From the IMG/VR virus record IMGVR_UViG_3300034190_001683, positions 1 to 60,243 of that record: a stretch of 60,243 nt of DNA, one strand, 5' to 3'. How positions within the stretch are numbered: the first letter of the stretch is position 1; each line of letters starts with the position of its first letter. The translations under genes were made by a program, and so were the position numbers. Below are positions 1 through 6,329 of the stretch, in pieces. The notes beneath the pieces are model-generated. The model ran no database searches and was not told the origin of the DNA. It saw nothing but the letters and a program-made list of their open reading frames with translations. This DNA comes from a virus.

Positions 1-137
1 AAAAATCTCTTGCAGAGATTCACAAAGTATTATCAGAGGCTAGGGGTGGTTGGAAAACATTGATGTGGGCAGCAGGAGCAGGAAGTGCCGTGACTGCTTT
101 TATTATTGCAGTACAACAGATTTTTTGGGGAAAGTAA
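1..137 (+). CDS. C-terminal part of coiled-coil/membrane-anchored small protein (partial)
   Basis: The reading frame is open from base 3 and ends at TAA 135-137. It is cut by the window edge. The product matches the C-terminal 44 residues of the complete gene at 59538-59801, with A-to-V as the only change near the end (AVQQ versus AIQQ). It carries one hydrophobic segment (LMWAAGAGSAVTAFIIAVQQ) preceded by a charged helix. The stop overlaps the next start as TAATG, so the two genes are translationally coupled. Function is unknown. A membrane-anchored accessory protein is an inference from the single hydrophobic helix only. Confidence 0.8.
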   Translation, partial: KSLAEIHKVLSEARGGWKTLMWAAGAGSAVTAFIIAVQQIFWGK

Positions 138-667
138 TGACTAAAAAAATAAAAGGTAAAAAAGGCACACAGTCTGGTGAAGCAGGTGTAGAGAGAATAG
201 AGGCGTATGCAAGACCACAGGTTGATAAAAGAACTGAGGGAGAAAAACGTAGAGATGCTCGTAGAGAAAAAGTCAAAAATATCCCTAAAGACAAACTTTA
301 CTCTACAGGAGAAACAACTTCTGAAAAAATAGGGGATTTTGCTAACAAAATGTTTGACAAATTCGGTGCCATGACAGGGATGTCTCCTAAAGATATAGAA
401 TCTCGTGCAAGAAGAAGGTTAAACATGAGAGAAATGTTTAAGCAAATGGATGAGGCGCAAGCTTTAAGAGACGAAAGAATGGCTGACAAACGTTACCAAC
501 GAGAGCAAAGAAGAGAAGCAGAAGAAGGTGTGAGAAAGAAAGAGCTAAAAAATTTGGGTCTTAAAAAAGGCGGTAAAGTAAAAGCAAAAACTAAACCAAA
601 AACAACTAGAAAATTTAGAGGTGATGGTATTGCTAAAAAAGGTAAGACTAAATGTAAGATGAGATAA
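137..667 (+). CDS. lysine/arginine-rich small virion-type protein, long allele
   Basis: This is a 176-residue, strongly basic and largely helical protein. ATG at 137 overlaps the upstream stop. A longer reading from TTG at 50 would run over the coding end of the upstream gene and is rejected. The last 32 residues, ending RKFRGDGIAKKGKTKCKMR, are nearly identical to the end of the gene at 59801-60190, while the first two thirds differ completely. The same tail type closes the KGG-repeat protein at 1347-1832. No enzyme motif is seen. The composition suggests nucleic-acid contact or virion interior, which is inference. Confidence 0.75.
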   Translation: MTKKIKGKKGTQSGEAGVERIEAYARPQVDKRTEGEKRRDARREKVKNIPKDKLYSTGETTSEKIGDFANKMFDKFGAMTGMSPKDIESRARRRLNMREMFKQMDEAQALRDERMADKRYQREQRREAEEGVRKKELKNLGLKKGGKVKAKTKPKTTRKFRGDGIAKKGKTKCKMR

Positions 668-679
668 AGGAGGTTTAGG

Positions 680-1354
680 GTGGCATATTTAATTAGTAAC
701 ATTCCGTATACAAAGGTTTGGATTAGAAAAGAATTTACACATGGACATCAAAAATATCACGGGGAGTTCATACATGGCTTGGCAGTCGCAGTCACAACAA
801 TGCCAGACCGATGCCTCAGTTTCCAAATCATCTTTACTGGGTGTGAGGAAGACGGAGAAGAAGTCGGACCTCATGGCGGAGCAATGTGGGCAAGGATGCC
901 AATCACAGCCTTATGTGGCGACATCCCATTGGATGAGTGGCCGGAAAGAATGGAAACCCACCTCGCACAGCCGTGGGACTGTCCATCGCATTACCACTCC
1001 ATTGTGTCCTTTGACAGGTGTAAGCCTAGCCCATGGTTATGTAAGATCGCCGGGGAGTTTCATACATCGAGATATTTATTTACAGTTGACTACACCAGAA
1101 GTGAAATCGCAGACTGTCCAGCCCAACATAAGCAGAGTCACGTTATGGTGTTAACAGACGGACCTTGGAAGGGCAACATGGTTGCATTACCCAACAATAG
1201 AGTTAGAGTTACAAGCCCTGCTCTTTGGGTTACAGGTGAAGGCGCACCTGATTTCAGACCCAGCCAACATACGCATTGTGCGGAGCAAGATGATTCGTAC
1301 ATGGATCCAGAAATAACATTTAATAATTTATACAAAGGAGATGAAGATGGCTAA
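680..1354 (+). CDS. conserved phage protein of unknown function
   Basis: GTG start with an AGGAGG Shine-Dalgarno at 669-674; 224 residues. It is rich in His, Cys, Trp and Pro, unlike its lysine-rich neighbours. The N-terminus (VWIRKEFTHGHQKYHGEFIHG) is followed by a beta-rich region with several Cys (CRDC-less, scattered). The 3' end overlaps the next gene by 8 bases. It resembles unannotated proteins of marine phages in style, but I cannot name a domain. Its place between late structural genes suggests a virion or assembly role (inference). Confidence 0.7.
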   Translation: MAYLISNIPYTKVWIRKEFTHGHQKYHGEFIHGLAVAVTTMPDRCLSFQIIFTGCEEDGEEVGPHGGAMWARMPITALCGDIPLDEWPERMETHLAQPWDCPSHYHSIVSFDRCKPSPWLCKIAGEFHTSRYLFTVDYTRSEIADCPAQHKQSHVMVLTDGPWKGNMVALPNNRVRVTSPALWVTGEGAPDFRPSQHTHCAEQDDSYMDPEITFNNLYKGDEDG

Positions 1355-1832
1355 AATGCCTATGATTAGAGATCCAAAAACAGGTAAAATGGTCCCAAGT
1401 TTCGCTATGGATGGTAAGGGAGCGGGAGATTTAAAAAAAGCAGCTAAAGGTGGCGCTATTAAAATGGCTAAAGGTGGTATGGCAGCTAAAGGAATGGCTA
1501 AAGGCGGTGCAGTAATGGCTAAAGGTGGTATGGCAGCTAAAGGAATGGCTAAAGGCGGCGCAATAATGGCTAAAGGCGGTTCTGTTAAGATGGCAAAAGG
1601 CGGTGCAGTAATGGCTAAGGGCGCCGAACCTATGAAGGGTATGAAGGGTATGAAAATGGCTGGTGGTGGTATGGCTAAAGGTTATAAAGCTGGTGGTATG
1701 ATGGCTAAAGGCTATAAAGCTGGTGGTGTTGCAACCAAAGGTGGTACAAAGGGTGGCGTTAGCGGTGGTACAAAAGTAACCAGAGCTGATGGTATTGCGA
1801 AAAGAGGTAAGACAAGAGGAAGAAAAGTATAA
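1347..1832 (+). CDS. KGG-repeat low-complexity basic protein
   Basis: 161 residues. The ATG at 1347 sits six bases after AGGAG; the ATG at 1341 touches the Shine-Dalgarno and is unlikely. After a short unique start (MAKMPMIRDPKTGKMVPSF) the protein is made of repeats of MAKGG, MAAKG and YKAGG, and it closes with RADGIAKRGKTRGRKV. Composition is dominated by Lys, Gly, Ala and Met. Such proteins are frequent in marine podovirus late regions and probably sit in the capsid interior or bind DNA, but no function is established. TAATG couples it to the next gene. Confidence 0.75.
   Translation: MAKMPMIRDPKTGKMVPSFAMDGKGAGDLKKAAKGGAIKMAKGGMAAKGMAKGGAVMAKGGMAAKGMAKGGAIMAKGGSVKMAKGGAVMAKGAEPMKGMKGMKMAGGGMAKGYKAGGMMAKGYKAGGVATKGGTKGGVSGGTKVTRADGIAKRGKTRGRKV
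1464..1565 (+). repeat. 51-bp in-frame tandem repeat (two near-identical copies)
   Basis: Copies at 1464-1514 and 1515-1565 each encode MAKGGMAAKGMAKGGAV/I. Shorter degenerate units continue to about 1740. The unit is a multiple of three, so expansion or loss keeps the reading frame. Confidence 0.8.
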
Positions 1833-2008
1833 TGGCTGTTAAAAAGAAAAAAACTACTAAAAAGAAATCAGGGGCTAAACCCACAAACCCATCTTTATAC
1901 GCTCGTGTAAAAGCTGAAGCAAAAAGAAAATTTAAGGTTTTTCCAAGCGCTTATGCTTCAGGGTACATAGTACGTGAGTACAAGAAAAGGGGTGGAGGGT
2001 ATAGATAA
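1832..2008 (+). CDS. small basic protein with SAYASG-motif (DUF5872-like N half)
   Basis: 58 residues, with ATG overlapping the previous stop and its own stop overlapping the next ATG (TAATG at both ends). After a polylysine start it reads PSLYARVKAEAKRKFKVFPS, then AYASGYIVREYKKRGGGY. From memory this resembles the start of the DUF5872 family found in giant viruses and phages; I could not verify this. The neighbour at 2008-2298 resembles the second half of that family. Function is unknown. Confidence 0.7.
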   Translation: MAVKKKKTTKKKSGAKPTNPSLYARVKAEAKRKFKVFPSAYASGYIVREYKKRGGGYR

Positions 2009-2298
2009 TGTCTCTAAAAGAATGGTTTGGTAAAGGTAAAAAAGGCGACTGGGTTGATATAGGTGCGCCTAAAAAGAAAGGTAAATACCAAGCCTGTGGA
2101 CGCAAGTCTGCAAAAGGAGATAGTAAGCGAGCATATCCAAAATGTGTACCTAGGTCAAAAGCTAAATCCATGACTGCGGCACAACGCAAGTCTGCTGTTC
2201 AAAGAAAAAGGGCAGCAGGTAATCCGGGTGGAAAACCCACAAACGTAAAAACTATTTTGAAAAAAAAGAAAGGGACTAAGGGTGGAAGGAAAGTTTAG
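2008..2298 (+). CDS. small Cys-containing basic protein (CGRKSAKG...YPKCVP)
   Basis: 96 residues. The core reads WFGKGKKGDWVDIGAPKKKG, then a CGRK element, a YPKCVP element and a Ser/Arg/Lys-rich tail ending KGTKGGRKV. The two cysteines are the only plausible metal or disulfide residues. It is coupled by TAATG to the preceding gene, with which it may form one functional unit. It resembles the distal part of DUF5872-type proteins (recollection, unverified). The very basic character suggests nucleic-acid binding (inference). Confidence 0.7.
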   Translation: MSLKEWFGKGKKGDWVDIGAPKKKGKYQACGRKSAKGDSKRAYPKCVPRSKAKSMTAAQRKSAVQRKRAAGNPGGKPTNVKTILKKKKGTKGGRKV

Positions 2299-2527
2299 TT
2301 TTATACAAAAGCAGCTTGAAGCGTCTGAAAGATTATATGAAATAATGAAAAACGATCTTCGTGATCGAACTCAGCATCAGCTAAAGTATTTTGAATTAAT
2401 GACTGAAACAACACACAGTTTAATTTTAAAACTAGATGGTCGAGACAAAGAAATAAAAGAATTAAAAAATAGGATAGAAGAGTTAGAAAAAGAAAGAAAC
2501 AAAACTTTACTATATGATAAATCTTAA
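2282..2527 (+). CDS. short coiled-coil protein
   Basis: 81 residues from a GTG that overlaps the preceding gene by 17 bases. A long heptad-like charged helix covers roughly residues 45-75 (KEIKELKNRIEELEKER). Start choice is uncertain; the internal ATG at 2345 would give about 60 residues. No domain is recognised. It precedes a strong AAGGAGA ribosome site for the next gene. Confidence 0.6.
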   Translation: MEGKFSFIQKQLEASERLYEIMKNDLRDRTQHQLKYFELMTETTHSLILKLDGRDKEIKELKNRIEELEKERNKTLLYDKS

Positions 2528-2542
2528 TTAAAGGAGACTACT

Positions 2543-2704
2543 ATGGAAGTTATTTTTAATACATTACAACAAGCTCAGAAATACGGTATTGAGCAAGCAA
2601 AAAGCGCTATAGATTTTAATTCTCGTGCTGCTAAAGCAGTTATAGACCACTGTGCAACAAGTTTAGATTGGTGGAAAGATATACTATCTAAAAAAGATAA
2701 GTAG
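2543..2704 (+). CDS. 53-residue hypothetical protein
   Basis: ATG 2543 lies seven bases downstream of AAGGAGA; the reading frame ends at TAG 2702-2704, which overlaps the GTG of the next gene. The product starts MEVIFNTLQQAQKYGIEQ and has a Trp-Trp pair near the end (DWWKDILSKKDK). It is probably one or two amphipathic helices. Function unknown, but a good ribosome site and coupling to neighbours support it as a real gene. Confidence 0.65.
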   Translation: MEVIFNTLQQAQKYGIEQAKSAIDFNSRAAKAVIDHCATSLDWWKDILSKKDK

Positions 2705-2847
2705 TGTGGAGTAAAAAGTACAAGCGCTCTATTGACTGTAAAAATCCAAAAGGGTTTAGTCAAAGGGCGCATTGCCAAGGAAGAAAGAAACGTGCGGAAA
2801 TCAAATCCAAGAATACCAAGAAAACCCGGTCAACCCGCAAGGTCTAA
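2704..2847 (+). CDS. 47-residue basic protein, RAHCQGRKKR motif
   Basis: GTG 2704 overlaps the upstream stop as TAGTG. It reads VWSKKYKRSIDCKNPKGFSQ, then RAHCQGRKKR, then a Lys/Arg-rich tail. The IDCKNPKGFSQRAHC stretch has a Cys-x11-Cys spacing and looks conserved-type. I recall similar short proteins in uncultured marine phages, with no known role. Its 3' half overlaps the next gene in another frame, so 2792-2847 would be dual-coding. Confidence 0.6.
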   Translation: MWSKKYKRSIDCKNPKGFSQRAHCQGRKKRAEIKSKNTKKTRSTRKV

Positions 2848-3082
2848 GAAACATTCTGATTTATATACGGATGAGAACCCCAAGGGTACGATAAAAGGAT
2901 TAAAGTTTGCCACACGAGAGGATGCAGTAAAAAGTGTAAGTAAGATTAGAAATAGCGGTAGATCAAAGGCACATAAGATACAAGCTGCTATCGCTATGGA
3001 GCAAAGAGCCAGAGTTATGGGTAAAAAAGATGCTGCTGGTGTTTACAGAAAATATATAAATAGCGTGAAAGCAAAGAAATAA
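2792..3082 (+). CDS. conserved small phage protein (HSDLYTDENPKGTIKGLKF)
   Basis: The frame is open from TTG 2732, but GTG 2792 has an AAGGAAG ribosome site at normal spacing and gives 96 residues. The recognisable core is KKHSDLYTDENPKGTIKGLK, followed by GRSKAHKIQAAIAMEQRAR and VYRKYINSVKAKK. This arrangement is common in marine phage late regions but has no known function. The stop overlaps the ATG of the connector gene (TAATG). Confidence 0.7.
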   Translation: MRKSNPRIPRKPGQPARSKKHSDLYTDENPKGTIKGLKFATREDAVKSVSKIRNSGRSKAHKIQAAIAMEQRARVMGKKDAAGVYRKYINSVKAKK

Positions 3083-3792
3083 TGGCTACTACAGACACAA
3101 CAAGTTTTAATTTAGATCTTAATGAATTAGCGGAAGAAGCGTTTTCACGATGTGGAACCGAGATGCGTACTGGATATGACCTTAAAACAGCCAGACGTTC
3201 TTTAAATTTATTAACTATTGATTGGGCTAACCGAGGTATAAACTTGTGGACAATAGAAGAGGGAACTATACCTTTGACTCAAGGCACTATTACGTATGAC
3301 CTCCCCGTAGACACTATAGATTTATTAGAGCATCAGGTAAGAACAGGTTCAGGTACAAATCAACAAGACCTAACAATTAGCCGTATATCTGTAAGTACAT
3401 ATGCAACAATACCGAATAAAAATGCGACAGGCCGACCCATACAGATATTTATTGACAGAAAGTCTGGGGCTACTAATTCTTCCGGTGTTGTTCAAACCCC
3501 TCAAGTAAAAGTATGGCCGACTCCAGATCAAAGTAATTTTTATACTCTTGTGTACTTTAGAATGAGAAGAATACAAGATGCAGGTAATGGTGTTAACACA
3601 CCAGACATACCGTTTAGAATGTTGCCTTGCTTGGTATCAGGATTAGCGTATTATCTTTCTTTAAAAATACCAGAAGCAACTGACAGAATACAGATGTTAA
3701 AACAAGACTATGAAGAGCAGTGGATGATAGCTTCTAGTGAAGATAGAGAGAAGGCTCCTTTGCGATTAGCACCGAGAGAGTTTTTATATTGA
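3082..3792 (+). CDS. head-tail connector / tail tubular A-like protein
   Basis: 236 residues. It opens with a helical part (DLNELAEEAFSRCGTEMRTG) and DWANRGINLWTIEEG, followed by a beta-rich middle with YDLPVDTIDLLEH and a helical C-terminus. This is the usual pattern of podovirus adaptor proteins that dock below the portal (P22 gp4 / T7 gp11 type). The call rests on that pattern and on context; sequence identity to named members cannot be judged here. A second adaptor-type protein lies at 4422-5099. Confidence 0.55.
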   Translation: MATTDTTSFNLDLNELAEEAFSRCGTEMRTGYDLKTARRSLNLLTIDWANRGINLWTIEEGTIPLTQGTITYDLPVDTIDLLEHQVRTGSGTNQQDLTISRISVSTYATIPNKNATGRPIQIFIDRKSGATNSSGVVQTPQVKVWPTPDQSNFYTLVYFRMRRIQDAGNGVNTPDIPFRMLPCLVSGLAYYLSLKIPEATDRIQMLKQDYEEQWMIASSEDREKAPLRLAPREFLY

Positions 3793-3793
3793 T

Positions 3794-4252
3794 ATGGGAT
3801 CTAACTATGCAAGAGGCAAAAGAGCTATCGCAGAGTGCGATAGATGTGGATTTAGGTATAAATTAAAGGAATTAAAACAGCTTACAATAAAGACAAAAAG
3901 TGTTAATATTCTGGTATGCCCAGAGTGTTTTGAGCAGGATCAGCCACAATTACAACTCGGCATGTTTCCTGTAAACGACCCTCAAGCTCTGAGGAACCCA
4001 CGACCAGATTTAACACGATTTGCAGAATCAGATTCCAGAAGTTATCAGTATGGGTTTGACCCTGTAGGTTTTAGCAATCCTTTTAATTTGGATCTAATAA
4101 ATAATTTGTTAATATCTGGAAGTGTAGGCACAATTACTATAGGAGGAGATGCGGTTTCTAGCACCGAATCTAGTAGTGATAGTAGTGATAGTAGTGATAG
4201 CGGAGACAGTGGTGATAGCGGAGACAGTGGTGATAGCGGAGGTGGGTATTAA
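3794..4252 (+). CDS. zinc-ribbon protein with Ser/Asp/Gly repeat tail
   Basis: 152 residues, ATG one base after the previous stop. The N-terminus has two CxxC pairs (CDRCG near residue 16 and CPEC near 45), a likely zinc ribbon. The middle has DPQALRNPRPD, seen in other phage proteins. The C-terminal 30 residues are SSDSSDSGDSGDSG repeats encoded by 9- and 18-base direct repeats (4170-4245). It is probably a virion-associated protein; function unknown. Confidence 0.65.
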   Translation: MGSNYARGKRAIAECDRCGFRYKLKELKQLTIKTKSVNILVCPECFEQDQPQLQLGMFPVNDPQALRNPRPDLTRFAESDSRSYQYGFDPVGFSNPFNLDLINNLLISGSVGTITIGGDAVSSTESSSDSSDSSDSGDSGDSGDSGDSGGGY

Positions 4253-4269
4253 ATAAATCAGGAGAACTT

Positions 4270-4422
4270 ATGAAAGACACCGGAAAATTTAAACAACCTA
4301 TGGATATGCCTGTACCAAAGCAAGATGGGTATCCAAACAATGTAGCAAACACTCAAACAGTTAAAACAAGAGGGACAGGTGCTGCTACAAAAGGTACAAA
4401 CTCTTCTAAGAAACTTGGATAA
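4270..4422 (+). CDS. 50-residue protein with RGTGAATKG motif
   Basis: ATG 4270 follows AGGAGAA. The product MKDTGKFKQPMDMPVPKQDG... ends RGTGAATKGTNSSKKLG. Short proteins ending in RGxGAATKG occur widely near phage connector genes; their role is unknown. The stop overlaps the next start (TAATG). It has no predicted membrane segment and is basic and probably disordered. Confidence 0.65.
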   Translation: MKDTGKFKQPMDMPVPKQDGYPNNVANTQTVKTRGTGAATKGTNSSKKLG

Positions 4423-5099
4423 TGAACTATAGTCAATTATTTGAAACTATAAAAGGTTATTGTGAGAATGACTTTCCTGATACTTCTTTTACAGATAGTG
4501 GTGGAAATACAATTACTCTTACAAGCACCGAGCAGATTAATACATTTATAGACCAAGCAGAACAAAAAGTTTTTAACTCTGTTCAGATATTAGATCTTAG
4601 GAAAAATGTGACAGGGGGTATGACTACAGGTAATCAGTATCTTACAGTTCCAACGGATTGGCTTGCTAACTTTTCTTTAGCGGTTATTGATTCTTCTGGA
4701 AACTATAGTTATTTGTTGAATAAAGATGTTAATTTTATTCGTGAGGCTTTCCCGAACCCTTCTACCACAGGGCAACCTACGCACTATGCGTTGTTTGACC
4801 AAAATTCTTATATATTGGGACCGACTCCAGACGCAAATTATTCTACTGAACTTCACTATTTTTATTATCCACCATCTATTGTTACAAGCAGTACTTCTTG
4901 GTTGGGTGATAACTTTGATTCTGTTTTACTTTATGGCGCTTTGATAGAAGCACACATATTTATGAAAGGTGAGGCAGACAGTTACCAAAGCTATGTGCAG
5001 AGGTATAATGAGTCTATGGCGTTACTGAAACAATTAAGTGAAGGTAAGAATCGTCAAGATATGTATAGAACTAAACAAGTTAGGTTGGGGGTACAATGA
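4422..5099 (+). CDS. phage adaptor-type structural protein
   Basis: 225 residues. It starts with MNYSQLFETIKGYCENDFPD and STEQINTFIDQAEQKVFNSV. The middle is beta-rich (NQYLTVPTDWLANFSLAV), and a helical C-terminus includes VLLYGALIEAHIFMKGE. This architecture is common among phage head-tail adaptor proteins next to connector genes. The precise neck layer is not assignable from sequence alone. The ATG overlaps the next gene's start region by four bases (ATGA). Confidence 0.55.
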   Translation: MNYSQLFETIKGYCENDFPDTSFTDSGGNTITLTSTEQINTFIDQAEQKVFNSVQILDLRKNVTGGMTTGNQYLTVPTDWLANFSLAVIDSSGNYSYLLNKDVNFIREAFPNPSTTGQPTHYALFDQNSYILGPTPDANYSTELHYFYYPPSIVTSSTSWLGDNFDSVLLYGALIEAHIFMKGEADSYQSYVQRYNESMALLKQLSEGKNRQDMYRTKQVRLGVQ

Positions 5100-5386
5100 T
5101 TGGTAATAGCACATCAGTATTGTTAGGTGGTGGAGTAAAAGTTATGACAACTTCTCGTAGAGGTTTTAATACTGAGGAAGTTGCTGAAAGAGCATTAAAT
5201 AAGATAATAGCTGTCGGTAGTGATTCACACCCTGCAGTTAGAGCGCAAGCTGAAGCTTTTAAAAAAGATATACGAAAAGTTTTAGTGCAATATATGAAAG
5301 AAATGGTCAGGAGCCATAATACAACCTTAGCTCATAGGTTTAGAGAGATGGGATATCCTGAACTAATTAAATTACTAGAGGAGTAA
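5096..5386 (+). CDS. small helical phage protein
   Basis: 96 residues, with ATG overlapping the upstream TGA. Mostly helical and basic (EVAERALNKIIAVGSDSHPA, then RAQAEAFKKDIRKVLVQYMK). Proteins of this style recur between connector and tail genes of marine podoviruses. No domain is recognised and the role is unknown. Confidence 0.6.
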   Translation: MIGNSTSVLLGGGVKVMTTSRRGFNTEEVAERALNKIIAVGSDSHPAVRAQAEAFKKDIRKVLVQYMKEMVRSHNTTLAHRFREMGYPELIKLLEE

Positions 5387-5389
5387 AAA

Positions 5390-5851
5390 ATGGCTATTAC
5401 ACAAGCAATGTGTACATCTTTTAAAGCAGAAGTATTATTGGGTGTTCACGATTTTAGACCTGACGCATCTGCTACATCGGACGTTTTTAAATTAGCGTTG
5501 TATTCTGCAGCAGCTACTTTAAGTGCTGGCACTACATCTTTTACAACAAGTAGTGAATCCACTGGAACTACTTCAGGTGGTTCTGCTCTTGTAAATTTAG
5601 GTGTTACTATAGGGGATTCTACGGGGTTTGTAGATTTCTCTGATTTAACATTTACTAACGTCACTATAAATGCGGCGGGGTGTTTAATTTATAACAGTAC
5701 GCCTTCTACAAATTCAAACACTGGAGCTTCTTTAACTAACCCTGCCGTATGTGTGTTAGATTTTGGAGGTACAAAAACATCCACTTCAGGTGATTTTAGT
5801 GTAATATTTCCAGCGAATACGAGTGCTGCAGCTATAATTAGAATAGCTTAA
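5390..5851 (+). CDS. beta-rich virion surface/tail-associated protein
   Basis: 153 residues rich in Ser, Thr, Gly and Ala. A short N-terminal helix (FKAEVLLGVHDFRPD) leads to beta strands with low charge. The segment TINAAGCLIYNST and the C-terminal FSVIFPANTSAAAIIRIA fit a small all-beta domain as found in phage fibre-base or decoration proteins. It begins a run of fibre-like genes. The assignment is by composition and neighbourhood. Confidence 0.5.
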   Translation: MAITQAMCTSFKAEVLLGVHDFRPDASATSDVFKLALYSAAATLSAGTTSFTTSSESTGTTSGGSALVNLGVTIGDSTGFVDFSDLTFTNVTINAAGCLIYNSTPSTNSNTGASLTNPAVCVLDFGGTKTSTSGDFSVIFPANTSAAAIIRIA

Positions 5852-5852
5852 A

Positions 5853-6320
5853 ATGGCTGATGTAAATGTTAATGTAGCAAGACAAGCCGTTGCAAACGGG
5901 TGGGGTAGAGCGGCTTGGGGTGACGGTGGTTGGAACGCATCAATAACTGAACCTGACATTAGCATGACAGGAGCTGTGGGGTCTACGTTTGTTAACGCAG
6001 ATGCAAATGTAAGTGGTCTATCCGGTGTCATAGGATTAAAGTTTGTAGGTGAAGAAGAAGTAGTCAGTAATAATAATCTAAGCGTTACTGGTTTTAGCGC
6101 AACAGTTGGTTTAGGTTCAATATCTGTAGCTTTAAATAATATAGTCTCTGCAACCGGGCTATCTGCAACGAGTAGTTTAGGTAGTGTATCAGCAGAAGCT
6201 AACGCTACTACAAATGTAACTGGAGTATCCTCTGCTATGAGTTTAGGTAATAATTTAGTATGGGGGCAAATAGACACAACACAAACACCCGATTGGGGAG
6301 AAATTAAAGAAGCAGCATAG
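5853..6320 (+). CDS. fibre-type protein with VTGxSATxxLGSxS repeats
   Basis: 155 residues. The N-terminal region (NGWGRAAWGDGGWN) is followed by four or five imperfect repeats of the type VTGFSATVGLGSISV and ATGLSATSSLGSVSA. The same repeat type ends the 99-residue protein at 14836-15135. This suggests a beta-solenoid or trimeric fibre element. It lies directly upstream of the main tail fibre and probably contributes to the same appendage (inference). Confidence 0.55.
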   Translation: MADVNVNVARQAVANGWGRAAWGDGGWNASITEPDISMTGAVGSTFVNADANVSGLSGVIGLKFVGEEEVVSNNNLSVTGFSATVGLGSISVALNNIVSATGLSATSSLGSVSAEANATTNVTGVSSAMSLGNNLVWGQIDTTQTPDWGEIKEAA

Positions 6321-6329
6321 GAGAATAAA

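Larger units (their letters stand above)
1..722. repeat. left contig-end overlap (matches 59665-60243)
   Basis: Bases 1-137 align without gaps to 59665-59801, and roughly 590-722 align to about 60110-60243. Between these flanks the two ends carry different versions of one gene (531 versus 390 nt). This looks like an assembled circular or circularly permuted molecule whose closure point falls in a strain-variable gene. A real tandem duplication is the alternative. Confidence 0.85.

Noticed and set aside
50-136. Extension of the basic gene to TTG at 50
   Set aside because: It runs through the coding end of the preceding gene, and the TAATG at 135-139 gives a better start.
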